Source: Liolophura sinensis (Eukaryota; Mollusca; Polyplacophora; Chitonida; Chitonidae). Taken from it: 64,000 bases of DNA. A program made the translations under genes and the position numbers. Of this stretch, positions 31,752 to 44,700 are shown one piece after another (positions within the stretch are counted from its first letter, which is position 1; every line of letters starts with the position of its first letter). The DNA is taken from NCBI RefSeq assembly GCF_032854445.1, contig NC_088298.1, forward strand, positions 15,549,504 to 15,613,503. Reading direction: 5' to 3'. Below the pieces are notes generated by a model that worked only from the letters and a program-made list of their open reading frames with translations, was not told where the DNA came from and ran no database searches.

Positions 31752-34700
31752 ATGTGTCGGGAAGTGTTTATCGTATTTGTTGCAGTGTCACTATGGACTG
31801 GGAGTTGTGCTAATGCAAAGTCTGACACAAATAGTGAGGACGGAAGGCAAAGTGTTTTTGACATGGAAATGGACCGTGAAAAATACGAAGCCGGAAAAGC
31901 TCAGTACGAACTCGTGGCGGGTTATTCCAAAATGCCAGAATACGGCCAGTGTTGGCTGAATGCCATAGAAAATATTCAAAAAGGCTGCAAACAGCTGACA
32001 GACGAAGGTCAAAGTCGAATGGCCTTGTTTTATCTGAACTGTTTCCTCGAATTACAAGGAAGGCCAAACTATCCTTGTTCAGAACTTCAAAGTTTGCCAG
32101 AATGCACAAAAAATATGCTGGATGGGGACAGAAGTAGTTACGCAACATTTTTCACTCACACTCAAAATATTTGTTATTTTCTTCAGAGCCAGGCATGGCA
32201 TCAAGAAACACAAAGAACCATTTCCAGGTTGGCTGAGAATTCTGCAGTTGTAGCCAACCAGTTGGAAGAATCCAGCCAGCTGCAGGAAAAAATGTTGCAC
32301 CAGCAGAATACGTCTTTGCAAAACCAGATGCAGTTGATCAACCAAGCGTCGAATTTGAGTCTAATTATCGCAAACTCGTCATCCGATGTCAGGTTCATGT
32401 TTGATGAGTTCAATAAAACGACGCAAGAGCAGAAGCTGCTGATCTTCGATGTTTTTGACAGAGTGGCTAAGCTGCAGTCGCTGGTCCTTGGGGAATTTAC
32501 TGGCTTCTACTCTATCATTTTTTACACTTTGTCTATTCTGATCAGCTACATGTTGACTTCAACGCCCAGAACAAGTGGTGCCAGATTTGCTCTGTTCGGC
32601 ATCATGACCCTTAACATCGTAGTGGAACGGCTGATCTTGTCTCGTAACAGCGCTGTAACAACAGACGGATCCACAGTAATGGAAGAAATGGATGAAGTAA
32701 GTTTTGGTATGAAATGTAAATATGAACATTCAAAGGTTTGAAATGAGCCCAGTTTTGGTCAGGCCAGTTGAGTAGACGTAAAGAGAAAAATCTATTACTC
32801 TGGTTTTTGTGGCTCAGCCACGAGTTACAATGCTAAGCGATATAAGAGAGTTTTATTTTAGTCTGGTATCTTTAAGTTGCCTCCTGACTGCTGCGAGTCA
32901 AAGGAAGCAGGGCACCAAACTAAAACACTCTTTTGATGTGACTGTGCAAAATATCCTCTGGGATGAAAAAAAAAAAAAGAGCATGCAAGCTTGGCAGCAG
33001 AAGGAATTCCAATCCACTGTACAGTTGTCAGCAACAGTTGTGGAGGAAGAGACAATACTGGAGATCTTTGGCAAAAAAAAAAAAAAAAAAAAACACATTT
33101 AAGCTTGTTTTGCGATGTACATGTAACTCTGATGGCTCTCAAGTAAGAGTTATATACTTATAACTGAAGGGCCTAGGAAGGGGATTTTTGGATAATACTA
33201 AGTACTGAATAATAATCTAAAAACAGATGTTCCAGTAGACACATTTAGATCAGAATAAATTGCAGAACAGTTTGATCATGATTTCTCTCATTTTTCCAAA
33301 AAGTGTATATAGATGTATGTTTGTATACTTGGGGTTTGACGTACTGAACAATTTTAATCATAATGATACATGACAAAAAGGAGTCGCTAGGTGTGTACAT
33401 GTATTGTGTCTTCTTGTGGTACACTAAATCTGTGCTCTCAAGGTGCTGCTGCCACTGAAGTATCATGCCAAAGACACCAGAAATGACACCAACCAGTCAT
33501 GTTTCTTTGCTCTTACGTCTCATTGCTGAGCGCCAAGCGTGGCAGCAGCAAGTACCATTTTTAAAGTCTTCGGTATGACCCGACCCAGGTTTGATCCCGG
33601 GTCTCCCAACTTCGAGGTGGAGTCTCTAAACATATTAAGCCACCAATGTGGTCGTGAAGAGTTTATAGACAACTGAATTGTTCTCAACAATTTTGACAGT
33701 TATTTTGAGACCTATTTTGCTCTTCCTTCCAGTGATTTGTGGGACCCGCATTGCTATGAAGTAATTATATACCATTGTTGTTGTTGCAGTCAGTAGTGTA
33801 CTGCAGGCAGTGGTGGTGTCGTCAGATCAGCTGTGTGCTAGGACTGATCTTATTGGGCGTCTGTGCTTACCGATATAAAGACCTGAATGTCATCAACAAC
33901 CAACTGCTGGTGGAAATCCGCAAACAAAATTCCGACCTAAAAAAGTTCATTCTGACAGGTAATTATTGTGCCCCACCACATTGTCCAAAGATACCTCTCC
34001 TTTGCAACAGAGCTGTTGTTGTGAGACCAATCTTAGTACATGTATAAGAGTTGCGCTACACATGAAGTTTGTCACGGGTAACATGGGAATAGACACTGTG
34101 TTAAGCTGTGTTAAGAGTGTTATATCATGGCTTTTTATGAGACAAATGCAAGATAAGCAAGCAAAGAAAAGCGAAAAAAGGTACTCATCTATGGGAAGGT
34201 TTGCCACAATCTGTGGTTGGTTGTGGGTTCCTCTCGGGCTCTGCTCGGTTTCCTCTCACCATATAGCTGGTCACCCTCTTGTAAGTGAAATATTTTTCAG
34301 TATGGTGTAAACCTTCTATCCAATTAATAAATAAATAAATAAAAAAATCTGAAGGGGCTTTCTTGCACTGAAACTTTATAATTTTGTGTGTCGGAGACAG
34401 GATATTTACATTGTGGTTGCAATAAACAGTTGATCTTTCATGCTCTGTTGTGTGATCTTACATGAAGTTTGCTATTTGCATGGAGTTACAGTTTACTGTT
34501 GAGCTTAGTTATGAGGCGAAAATTTTGTGTGTTTCATGTAAGAAATTTTTTCAGATAATGTATAAAGGCCTAGGGTAGATTCCACATAGCCATTTCTCAC
34601 GTAAGTCTATGTTTAAATTTCATTTTAGAGCTGATTTTCGGGGGGGGGGGGGGGGCCATGGAAATATTTTGACCACCTTATTTTAAGATGAGTGTGTGAA

Positions 34701-37700
34701 AATTCCAACATCCAGTACCAAATATTAAGTATTGTGATAAGGTTTTTAATTTTGACTTCAGGGAGAAATGGCTCCTGGCAGTATTTTACTCTGTATTCAT
34801 CAACATCATGCACAGATTAGAAAAACACCTGTGGTATAAGGGAAATCTTCTTCACCACCGTGTTAAACCCCGATGATTAACCATGCTTATATGCCAGGTT
34901 GTATTTTACATTTGCACGTTCTGTTTGATTGGATACAGGTGGAACACCACAGGGTGCAAATGGAAGCGATGTCACAGATGCATTGGATTGTGTAAGGGGG
35001 GTAACTCCTGTTAATCATCAACCCGCCATCAAACTGGACACAGATCACAGTGAGTTTAAGCCCAAGTCCCATTGATCCTTATAGCTTTGTAAATGTGTAG
35101 CAATCCATAAATGTGTGGGAAAGTCTGCCAGCAACTTGTGTATGGTTGTGGGTTTCCGCCGGGCTTTGCCCGGTTTCCTCCCTTCATAATGCTGGCCACC
35201 GTCTTATGAGTGAAATATTCTTGAGTACGGCGTAAAAGACCAATCAAATAAATAAATAAATAACCCAGAAATGTCTTGGAATTTCTCTCTTCTGACAAGA
35301 TATTTAAGTCATTGAAATAGGCCTGGTTTAATATTAATGCTGAACTGCTCTGTTGTCTTTGACAGTTATGATTTCAGTGATATTATTTAAAGCAGACCTG
35401 ATCACATGATAGCTGGACTTCATGATAGATGAATATTGCTGATGCAGCATAAGTAAACTCTTTGTGTGGTGTAAAGGTGGGCAACTTAACAGAATTTTCT
35501 GCTCAAAATGGAGCATTCACAAATATTTTACCTGCTGCACAATGGGCATTTTGTGATGGATAAATTGCAGTTTCTTAAGACTTTTTGAGGACATAAACAA
35601 GTGTAACATTTAACTTGCACTCTAAAATAGCCATAGATGTCTTAACCAAGTGAAATTTTAGTGAAACTGCAGGAAGTTTTTATTTATAAGTTTATATAGT
35701 AGGTTTATAAGTTTATTTACTAGGGTTTTCCAACCCTCTACAAAGAGAATCAGATATTGCAACTCCTAAAACAGCAGTGCCCTCGACCTTCTGTTTTCAC
35801 TTGTAGAAGCACATAAAGCCTTAAAATGACACTCTTGATGCTTACGCTTAAGTTTTTCTGGTGAGAAATCAATCGAACCTCCCAAAAAAGTATTTAGTGG
35901 CACTGTCAAGTGAAAAAAAATCATTCAGAATCAAGCAAAATGTGTGACGTGAAAAATATTAAACTGAAGGTGAAATGCAGTAATCATAGCGGACATTGTC
36001 ATTGAACTTTGCAGAGGTCACTTCTGTTGTAGAAGTTACAGGATTTACGGGGGGACCCAGGAGCCTCTCACCAATGTGGTCGGTGTGAGTTCAAGCCCAG
36101 ATCATGCTGGCTTCCACTCTGGCCGTTCGTGGGAAGGTCTCCCACTAACGTGCAGATGGTCGTGTGTTTCCTCCCGCCGTAATGCTGGCCACAGTCGTAT
36201 AAGTGAAACATTCTAGAGTACGGCGTAAAACACCAATCAAATAAATAAATACATGACGACCCTATTAATGGCATTGTCATTCTCGCAAAACCAGTGTTAT
36301 ATAAATTCCTCATACTTGCAGGTACAGGGTATGAATCAGACACGGGTACGAGTAGTGATACTGGATCAGACTCGGACAGCGGCCAGAGTGACCGAACTTA
36401 CATGCTGCAGGATGATGCGGATGTAGACACGTCTTCTGTAGAGGATCGGTACTCCACAGCGCCCTCTCGTGGGTCAAGCAGAGCGAGCACACCTTCCTTA
36501 ATGAGTGAAGTTAACGACCTATGGAATTCCACACCTGTGAGGGAACTGCGCCAGAGGCATTCACTGTACAGTTCCATGCATGGGCCAGGTATGTGTGTGG
36601 GATGTGTTAGTTCATAAGCATAGGTTGTTTTGCAAGTATCGTGTTTAACAACAGTAAAAAAAATAAAAACTGAAACTCATACATGGCACAGTGGTAAAAA
36701 TAAAAATGTGCAACTCCAATGAGCCACACAAACCTCTGGTGTTGGGACCAGCTTGGTATCCAATCTTTACTTCGCGTAGTTGTTATGACAGCTGTCATTG
36801 TTGACGTCATAAGTGCCTGACTGCAGGCTGTTTAATTTTTGGACTTCTGCGACCTAGTAAGAATTAGTTCTTGAGCTTCGTATTAAAAAAATTAACAGAA
36901 TTCGTTTTCAGTCATTGCCATCAGGTCAGTGGTTTTCTCTTTGGGCTTGTTCATTTCTAAGTTTTCTCTTTTTCAGGGGGAGATAATCGAAGCCCTCGGA
37001 AGCTTGGCACCTCAAGGCAGTCAAGAAGCCGCTCTAGCACACCTTTACGGGTGAGTAATACAGCGTGGTAGTGGGGCTCAGTACACTGAAGCGTATGCTC
37101 GGGGATGGGGTCCCCCATGGCCTAGTTGTTAGCTTGCTAGCACATCACAGTGATTCAGGAACCTCACAAATGTGATCACTGGGAGTTATCAGGCTGATGC
37201 TGGCTTTCTCTCCAGCCATACATATGAAGGTCTTTCGTACATTGTTCCTTTTATTATACAAAGGTTTTTAGGCTCTTACTGCACTGTGAGTTCAAGTCCG
37301 GCTCATGCTGGCTTCCTCTCTGGCCATACATGGTAAAGTCTTTCAGCACCCTGCAGATGGTCATGGATTTCCCACGGGCTCTGCCTGATTTCTCCCACCA
37401 TGATGTTGACTGCCGTTGTATAAGTGAAATATTCTTGAGTACAGTAAAAACACAACATTCACAAAGATAAATAGATACATATACTGGAGGATGGATCATG
37501 GCCGTGATGATCTATGATCTCTGGCAGTTAAGCACATGGCGTACGTCAGTGCCTGTGACGTGGAATCTGTGTCCATTCAATTTCTCATTGAGGTCTTTTT
37601 GATGGCAGTTTACAAGACACTGTGCTGGTATGGATGTTCATGTTGTCTTACATAAAGTTTGTTTGTTGGCGATAACTTGCTTTCCATCAATATGGCATAC

Positions 37701-38585
37701 ACATCGATTTTTCCTTAAATGTGATGTCATACTACAAATAGAATATGTCAGCAGCCTGCAGATGGTTGTGGGTTTCTCCAGGGTTCTGCTCGGTTTTCTC
37801 CCGCCATAAGCTGGTCTTCATCATATCAGTGAAATATTCGAGTACGGCGTAAAACATCAATCAAATAAATAAATAAATTACCAGTAAAGTAAGTGTATCC
37901 ATGCAATTTCAAGTTGAAAGATACTGATTGGAGCAATTGCTTTTGAGATGGCCATTTGAAATCACAGTGTAACATGTTATACTAGGTTACACGAAGATTA
38001 AAACGGTAAAACAAATTCTGTTTCACGAATTACATGTATATGTTTAGGATTCCCTTTATTTAATAAAACTCAGGAAAGACAAAAGTCTCTGACACATGTG
38101 ATGTGGGGTCGTTCTTGGTCTTATATCCATTTGTGCAGTCTAACTTTCATTAAAAATCACTTACATTGAGCTAATATGATTGCAAAGCTAGTCATTAACT
38201 TTACAAAGGTCGATGGTTTATTCTGGGCACCCAGGTTACCTTATACCATAAAACTGACTGCCATATATGTATGTCGTTCAAAAAACAAAAACAAACAAAA
38301 ACAAACAAATGAAGAAATGAAAGGCAATGGATTAGTCTCAAACAGTGTGTTTGAATGGATTCTGCATTTCAGAGCGATGTACGCCCGGGCTTGCAGCGCT
38401 ACTTTCTGCGGGACCGTACATCATCTTCATCTTTCACCAACCCTGTAGTCAACACAGAATCTCCGGAGACTTTCTCAAAGACTGTGAAACGTCTGGCCAG
38501 GCTGGCCTCCAAAAACAGCATGATGGCCAAATTTACCGTCCAGAGGAGAAATATGCCTTTTGGCTCATCAGAGGACGAATTATGA
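31752..38585 (+). CDS. bmb: Brambleberry/KAR5/GEX1-family nuclear fusion protein, six coding exons
   Basis: Joined coding exons: 31752-32696, 33790-33958, 34939-35049, 36322-36588, 36977-37050, 38373-38585. All introns are GT-AG, the phases agree, and the product is 592 residues ending at TGA 38583. Residues 1-22 look like a signal peptide. A cysteine-rich region follows (C67, C79, C97, C109, C118, C141) with QCWLNAIENIQKGCKQL, NCFLELQGR and a C-YFLQSQAWHQETQ stretch, the conserved core of this family. Residues about 150-245 are helical and Gln-rich, likely coiled coil. Hydrophobic segments lie at about 251-269, 279-297 and 327-341. The rest is a Ser/Asp-rich tail (exon 4). In yeast (Kar5), Arabidopsis (GEX1) and zebrafish (Brambleberry) these proteins act at the nuclear envelope in fusion of gamete or early embryonic nuclei. 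The gene is complete. Exon 3 has an alternative donor (GTAAGG) at about 34993 that would shorten it. The first codon is chosen as the ATG at 31752, since the open frame upstream has only a GTG. Confidence 0.88.
32955..33095 (+). repeat. Two A-rich tracts in Brambleberry intron 1
   Basis: A12 near 32967 and A20 near 33073-33092. The text between them gives a spurious Lys-rich frame. No SINE body is recognised. Confidence 0.6.
33365..33655 (-). repeat. SINE family C copy in Brambleberry intron 1, minus strand
   Basis: TGTGTCTTCTTGTGGTACAC, TATCATGCCAAAGACACC, CAGCAGCAAGTACCATTTTT and AAGTCTTCGGTATGACCCGA follow family C in reverse. Head GAGACTCCACC-type at about 33600. Confidence 0.8.
34196..34343 (+). 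repeat. SINE family A copy in Brambleberry intron 2
   Basis: 5'-truncated. Begins AAGGTTTGCCACAATCTG, ends with a (AATA)n tail after TATGGTGTAAAC. Confidence 0.85.
34640..34655. repeat. Poly(G) run of 16
   Basis: Sixteen consecutive G on the plus strand inside Brambleberry intron 2. Potential quadruplex or assembly-length variation. Confidence 0.9.
35113..35262 (+). repeat. SINE family A copy in Brambleberry intron 3
   Basis: 5'-truncated. GGGAAAGTCTGCCAGCAACT, the core, TTGAGTACGGCGTAAAAGAC and an (AATA)n tail. Confidence 0.9.
36049..36252 (+). repeat. SINE family A copy in Brambleberry intron 3
   Basis: Begins at the ACCCAGGAGCCTCTCACCAA box of the head, carries the core with a deleted G+C-rich part, and ends with a TAAATAAATA tail 70 bp before exon 4. 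Confidence 0.9.
37107..37244 (+). repeat. SINE family A copy, 3'-truncated, in Brambleberry intron 5
   Basis: Head CCCATGGCCTAGTTGTTAGC to the TTTCTCTCCAGCCATACATA core. It stops at AGGTCTTTCGTACATTG. Confidence 0.75.
37282..37470 (+). repeat. SINE family A copy, 5'-truncated, in Brambleberry intron 5
   Basis: From CACTGTGAGTTCAAGTCCGG to ATTCTTGAGTACAGTAAAAA. It may be the rest of the copy at 37107 after an indel, or a second insertion. Confidence 0.8.
37745..37877 (+). repeat. SINE family A copy in Brambleberry intron 5
   Basis: GTCAGCAGCCTGCAGATGGT, the core, GAGTACGGCGTAAAACATCA and (AATA)n tail. Confidence 0.9.
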
Positions 38586-39640
38586 TAAAAAGAAACTGAA
38601 GGACGAAAAAATTTCTTATAAAATATGCCAACTGGTGCAGGAACATTGTACACAAGTGACAATTTGTTTTAATTTAAATGTTTTTTATTAGGCAGTTTTA
38701 ATTTAACTTGAGATAAAGTTTTTTCCTCCAATATATGCTTACATTTTTTTGTTCTTAAGAAAATTTACGTGAGGTTCTTGTTGAGCAAGGTTGTCCAGGG
38801 TTTTCTGCTGTTGTGGGTTTTTTATTAAACTTTGCGATCTTGACCTTTTCCTTAAACTTGAGTGTCTTCCATAGGAGCCCAGTGGTGAGGTTAAGGGATG
38901 AGTGGGTTGGGGGAGGGTTGCTAAGAAATTTAATTAAATTACTGAAAGATTTTGAATTTTCATATTTTTAATGATTTTCTTTAATAATTTTGTGATTTGT
39001 ATGCAATTGTTGAAAACGAAATATTCAAGTAGCAAAGTAACAAGAAAGAATATTCTTTGCTGTTCATAATGGAAAGAAGAGATGTTATTTGGAAAATCAT
39101 GTGATATTTTAAAAGTTTTCATGAACGTACATCTTCATAATTTGATCAGATTTTTTTGTATCCTTTTGATCAATTCAAAATGCAAGACGCCCCCCAAAAA
39201 AAAGATACACACATATATATATATATCAAATGCTATCTTATTTGTGTTTAAAGAAGTTTATGTAGTGTTGTGACATTCATTTTTTTATACCAATTTTATT
39301 GTGAATTGATCTTGATGAAAGTCATTTCCACAATTTCACTTGAAAAATTTAGTACAATAGTCTCCGTAATGATATATATCCGTACATTTTGCGATGTCTG
39401 TGTAAAAAGAAGTCTGACGTGTATAGTTTCAGACTTGCTATGTATGTTTTTCTTAAAGTAACTGCCACATCTGATTTGATTCATAATTTTTTTTATTCGT
39501 CATTTTTATGTTTCATTTTATTGTAAGATCTGCATTTGCCTCGAGTGTTCTATTGGGTACACGTTTATTGTTTGTTTTATTGAGCGCCAGAAAATATGAA
39601 ATAAAAAACATTTATTTATTATTTACTTTAATTACCTTTG
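38586..39640. other. Brambleberry 3' UTR side; no further gene
   Basis: AT-rich, with T-rich stretches and an AATAAA at about 39600 that could serve as a polyadenylation signal. Nearer candidates are weak. No domain is seen in the short frames. Confidence 0.4.
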
Positions 39641-39656
39641 TCGTATAGTAATTTTT

Positions 39657-39836
39657 TCAGTCAAATGATGAAACAGATGACAAATGCAGCGTCTTCTTGT
39701 AGCAGGTCAAGTTCATGTCGCCATTTAAGTATCATGCTGAAGACACCAGACATGACACCTCATCCCACCCAGTCACACTTTACTAACGCCAGGCCAACCA
39801 GTCATGTTTCCATGCTCTAACCTCTCACTGATGAGC
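39657..39836 (-). repeat. SINE family C copy, minus strand
   Basis: GCGTCTTCTTGTAGCAGGTC, TATCATGCTGAAGACACC and CCAGTCACACTTTACTAACG match family C in reverse. The head side is cut. Confidence 0.75.
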
Positions 39837-40278
39837 GATCATTGTTTTATTTTGGATACAAGCAAAGGTAATTTGGAATTAGGATTGCAATGCGTTGGAT
39901 GAAGACAGTGAGACAATATTTCCAAAGAAAAAAACAAAACATTCCTTTCTTGCCGCATGACGTAGAAGAGATCATGCCTGCCTCGTGCTCGCGTTTGCCA
40001 ATACGCCCTTTGCCAGTGAGGTCATAGGGCCATATTAATCAAACATCTTCAGACATCAGTCAAAAATTCAAATATAGCTACAATTAAAGTTTTGTTCTAG
40101 GAAGTGTAAAATTCATAGTGATCCTTTACCGCCGAGCAGTCCACCGACGACAATTTGAGTTTTTTTCCTCTTCATAGTTTGGGTTTTGAAGCAATTGCAA
40201 TATATGACCCAAGTCTTCAAGCTGCTCAATAAACACGAGCTCTGTTCTCACCATTTCAGCAGCAGCTTTAAGTCGAAT

Positions 40279-40672
40279 GGTTTGTCAGGTCGATTCGCCA
40301 CTTCAGTTTCTTCTACCCATAAACCTAGAAAAAGGTTTGTCAGGTACAAAGTGAGGGCGGTCGATTCGCCACTTCAGTTTCTTATACCCATAAGCTGGAT
40401 AGGTTTGTCAGGAACCAGGTGAAGGACCGACGTTTCCGACTTCAGACTCCTCTGCCTGGTACCAGATGAAGGGCGGTCGTTTCACCACTTAAGTTTCCTC
40501 TACCGGTAAACCGCGAAGGTTTGTCAGGTACCAAGTGAAGGGCAGTCGTTTCTCCACTTCAGTTTCCTCCACCGGTAAACCGGGAAGGTTTATCGAGTAC
40601 CAAGTGAAGGGCGGTCGTTTCACCACTTCAGTTTCCTCTATCGGTGAACCGGGAAGGTTTGTCACACAAATG
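40279..40672. repeat. 69-bp tandem repeat, about 5-6 diverged copies
   Basis: GGTTTGTCAGGTACCAAGTG, GGGCGGTCGTTTCACCACTT and AGTTTCCTCTACCGGTAAAC recur at 69-bp spacing (about 40279, 40335, 40401, 40517, 40586, 40656, with one irregular unit). The period is a multiple of three, so frames stay open across it (40535-40744), but the frame has no start context or domain. Confidence 0.9.
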
Positions 40673-40777
40673 TATAAATATAGACAAATGTGTCAAAATT
40701 TCATTTTCCCGTACCAAACACGAAGCGATGTGAGGAAGGTATGAGTTTTGACCTAAGTCAACCCAAACACCATAGGA

Positions 40778-40800
40778 GGGGGGGGGGGGGGGGGGGGGGG
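40778..40800. repeat. Poly(G) run of 23
   Basis: Twenty-three consecutive G on the plus strand, preceded by GGA. A potential quadruplex-forming and length-unstable site. Confidence 0.95.
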
Positions 40801-41708
40801 TTGGCGGTTGTTTCAAAAGTGTATGGATATTTTCCATACAGCACTATACGTTTGACAGTTGTAAAGATATATAGGCCAATACATTCCGAGATTGCTCTGA
40901 CGTTAGATTTATGGCCTATGTAAAAATACTTTTCAAAAAGAAAACTTTCATTGTCATATACAATAACAGGAAACTTTGCCTGCTGACAACATGTTTGTCC
41001 AAAATTAGTTGCAGTTCAGCTTTAAAACCTACATGAGCCGTGTTAAATCACTGGTTTGTACTTCTGCATACAGATTCTGCACACTGAGGGAACGAATGAA
41101 TGAGTGATTATGGCTTAACACCACCTCGGCAATATTTCAGTCATATCGTGGCAACAGATGGAGGGAAGTGGGACGGCTTGCCTTACGTTTTTTTAACAAC
41201 TTCTGGTTTGCTTTTTATTTTATTTTTATTAGATACTTGTAAATGCTAGTTTACATAGAAAATTTAATTTATAACTAATTTATAGGCACCATGGGCTCTC
41301 TGATACAAATGACTATATACATATATATGAAAGGCATATTTGAAAATAGAAGTTTTGACTGTATTTTTCGTTGCAAATTTTATAAGCTCAGACAAAAATA
41401 TGAATGCCTGTACAAACGTGGTACATGCATTTGGTTTTCTTTAATACGATTCGAAGGTGACTATATAAAAATTGCACGCGGCTTGCGATGAACCAAACGA
41501 CAAAAAACACATTGTACATGATGACTCCTTTACAAGTTTTCGGAAGAGACCTCGCAGGTGTGCTGGCAAACTGCTGGCAAACTGCAGTTTGTCACTAAAA
41601 ACCTGATCATGTAAGTCATCGTGTACAAAGTGTTTATCGTCGTTTTGTTCATCACTAGCGTTGTGAAATATATCCATACTCGTGTCTTCTCGAAAAACTG
41701 CCTCGGCT

Positions 41709-44700
41709 TTAAAGTTTTAATGCCTGCGAATATATTTTCATGGCGCGCAATTTGTTCGAGAGGTTACTGTTGCCTATTAAATGAAATACTCGAACGAGTT
41801 CGTCAGCAGTTGCCATGGTTCCTTTGAACTCTTTCCAGAAGAGTAGCGCGTGGTAAATGCGGTCTTTCAGTTTGGCGTTGCCATGGAAATGTTGTTCCAG
41901 TTCCGCCATTTTTTCTCCGGGAAATCCCCACTTCTTCATCAAGTATCGTAATTCGTGTTTCGTGAGCGACACTTTGATGACGTCAAACATCCGAGATAGG
42001 AGAAGTTCTGTAAATAACAGAATGGAAGTCACATACACGTGGAGATAAAAACTAAATGTATTTGTTCCTAAACTCAACCAAATATACCTCGGAGAAGGAC
42101 GTGGCGCAGTGAACGGTAAAATGCGCTATTCCAAACACCGGGTGCTCTGGTTCAATTCCGGCCTTGATAGGATATGGAATTTGTACTTTCCCACCAGTGC
42201 CTGGAGTCTTCGTGGCAGTTAAGACATTTTCAGGTTTGTTCTTGCCAAATGCGTCATATGATTTAACTGCACATGTGTGGGATGTACAACGAATTTTTGC
42301 TCAATGAGTAACCAAATCTTTCACATACAGTACTCCGAGAATTCTCTGGCCGTATATAGATTTGACCAAGGATGAGCCATTCATGGCTGAGCAAAAATTA
42401 TTCCAAACCTACTTTGGGGGAGGCGACGTGAAGTTTAGTTTATGTTACCTTCCTGTGCAGCCGTACGCGAGAAGGTTTGGCAGCAAGTTGTGGATGGCCC
42501 CGGGTTTCCCCCGGCTCTGCCCAGTTTCCTCCCGGCCGTCGTCGTCTATGTGAAATATTCTTGAGTATGGCGTTAAGCAGCAATCAAATAAATAAATACT
42601 CCGGCAGGAGGGTGGAGAAAGGGTTAATTTACGCTTGGATGTGCGGTCGCAAAATACAGCCTCGCAAATTTATATGAAACTGCATGTATATCACGAATAA
42701 AGAGACAATGTTCCAATGAAATGAAGCCTTGCAAAACTACTTACCATCTCTCTCTACGGCTTTTCTAATAAATCTTCCAATTGGTTGAAGCACTCCACTG
42801 ACACACACGTCCATTGGTGGAGTTCTCAGTGGGTTGTTCTGAAGACTCAATTCCTTCAGTTTCACCAGCTGATCAAAGTTCTCCGGTAGAACTGTTAAAT
42901 TGTTGTCGTTTAAATGTAGGACTTCCAAATCTTCAAGTTCGCATAGCGTGCTGGGAAGGAATTCTATCTGATTGTGATGGGCCACCAGGCAGGTCAAATT
43001 CTTCATACCATTTATCGTGTTCGGTAAAGTCTGAAGAGCGTTGTTAGACACAATGAGTGTTTCTACGCTCGAGAATTCTATTTCGTCTGGTAAGCACGCG
43101 ATTTTCAACCCCTTTTCTTGATCACAACGCAGTGTTACTAAATTTGGTATGGACAAAACCGTCTTCGGAAAATCCACGAAAGCATTGTTTGAAATATCCA
43201 AGTCAACCAACGTTTCAAGCTCGCAAATGTCTTCTGGAATATCAGATAGCTGATTTTCTGCGAAATTTGCGATCTCCAGCGATTTCAATCCGCGTAAATC
43301 TTTGACTAAGCCTTCTAGTTTGTTCCGACGCACATCCAAAACCCTCAAGGTTTCAAGTCTCGAAATGTCCATGTGAATATTCGAAATGTTGTTCTCTGCC
43401 AATCGGAGCACTTCTAAGGTGTTAACCATGCAGACTGCATACGGGAACAGCTGAAACTTGTTGCGGCTAAGATTCAAGTGAGTGACCTTGCCAAGGTCAC
43501 CGAACTCTGGCGGAAGCTCGTGGAGATGGTTTCCATCAATATCTAAGATCTCCAATTCGTGCAACGTACCAATGGCGCGAGGAACACTATCAAATTCGTT
43601 ATCACTGAGATGCAGCGTTCGTAGCTTCTTTAAGTTCTCAATTTCAACCGGAAGTTGGGAAATTCGGTTTTTGATCAAGCTTAGCACGGTCAATGCCGAA
43701 CACCAGCATACGTCCTCCGTGATCTCGTCGATTTCGTTATTTCCGACGTACAATTCTTTTAGCTGATACAGCTCAGCGATATTCGACGGCAACATTTTAA
43801 TTCTGTTATTTTCAAAACCCACAACTTCCAGTTCCGTACACTGACAGAATTCCTTCGGAATTTCCCGAAGTTCATTGTCATTGATTCCAAACACTTTCAA
43901 CTTGCAAAGCCGCCCAATTTCCGGTTGGATCATGGATATTCGGTTTCCGGAAACTCCTAACTCGACTAAACTGTCCAGCCAATAAATTTGAGCAGGGATA
44001 AATTCAAACTCATTGTTGTCCAGTAAGAGTTGTTCAAGTTTGTCTAAATTCTCCAGTTCACGGGGCAAATTTGTTATTTTGTTTCCAGAAAGATCCAATC
44101 GCACCAGGCTCCGGATTCTGCAAATTTCGGGACTCAGGAATTCCAAGTCATTTCTTGCCAAGCCCAGTATTTCCAAATTTGGCAGTCTATGGACGGAATC
44201 GGGTAAAGTCGTCAGACGATTATCATTCAGTCCCAGAATCCTCAAGCTGGTCATTTCGCCGATTGAGTGCGGAATGGCCGTCAATCGGTTGTCATTGGCG
44301 ATGAGCTCCGTAAGGTTTTCCAGTTTTCTTAACTCCAGGGGAAACTCTGTAATGGTGTTTTCGGAAATGTCCAAAATTGCTAAGTCAAACAGACTGTAAA
44401 GCTCCACTGGAAGACTGGTCAGGAGATTATTTTTCATGACCAAAACTTCTAAGTTTTTCAGATGTTTTACTTCCGGTGGCAAACATTTTATGGCGTTGTT
44501 TGACAGGAAGAGACAGTTAATATTCTCAAAGGTATAAAACGTTTTGGGAACAGCCTCGAGACTGAGGTCATTGAGGTTCATCGCCGACTTTTTCCCCGCG
44601 ATGTTGACGATTCGGGACTCTAAATCGATGACGTTATTTCCATCGGCGTCCAACACGCTGGATGTCTCCGAGTGGTTTTCACCGTCCAGAGCCTCTTCTG

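Noticed and set aside
32809-33102. 97-codon plus-strand frame in Brambleberry intron 1
   Set aside because: The frame depends on two poly(A) tracts, has no domain and lies between supported splice sites.
36068-36343. 91-codon minus-strand frame
   Set aside because: It is the antisense of a SINE family A copy and Brambleberry exon 4.
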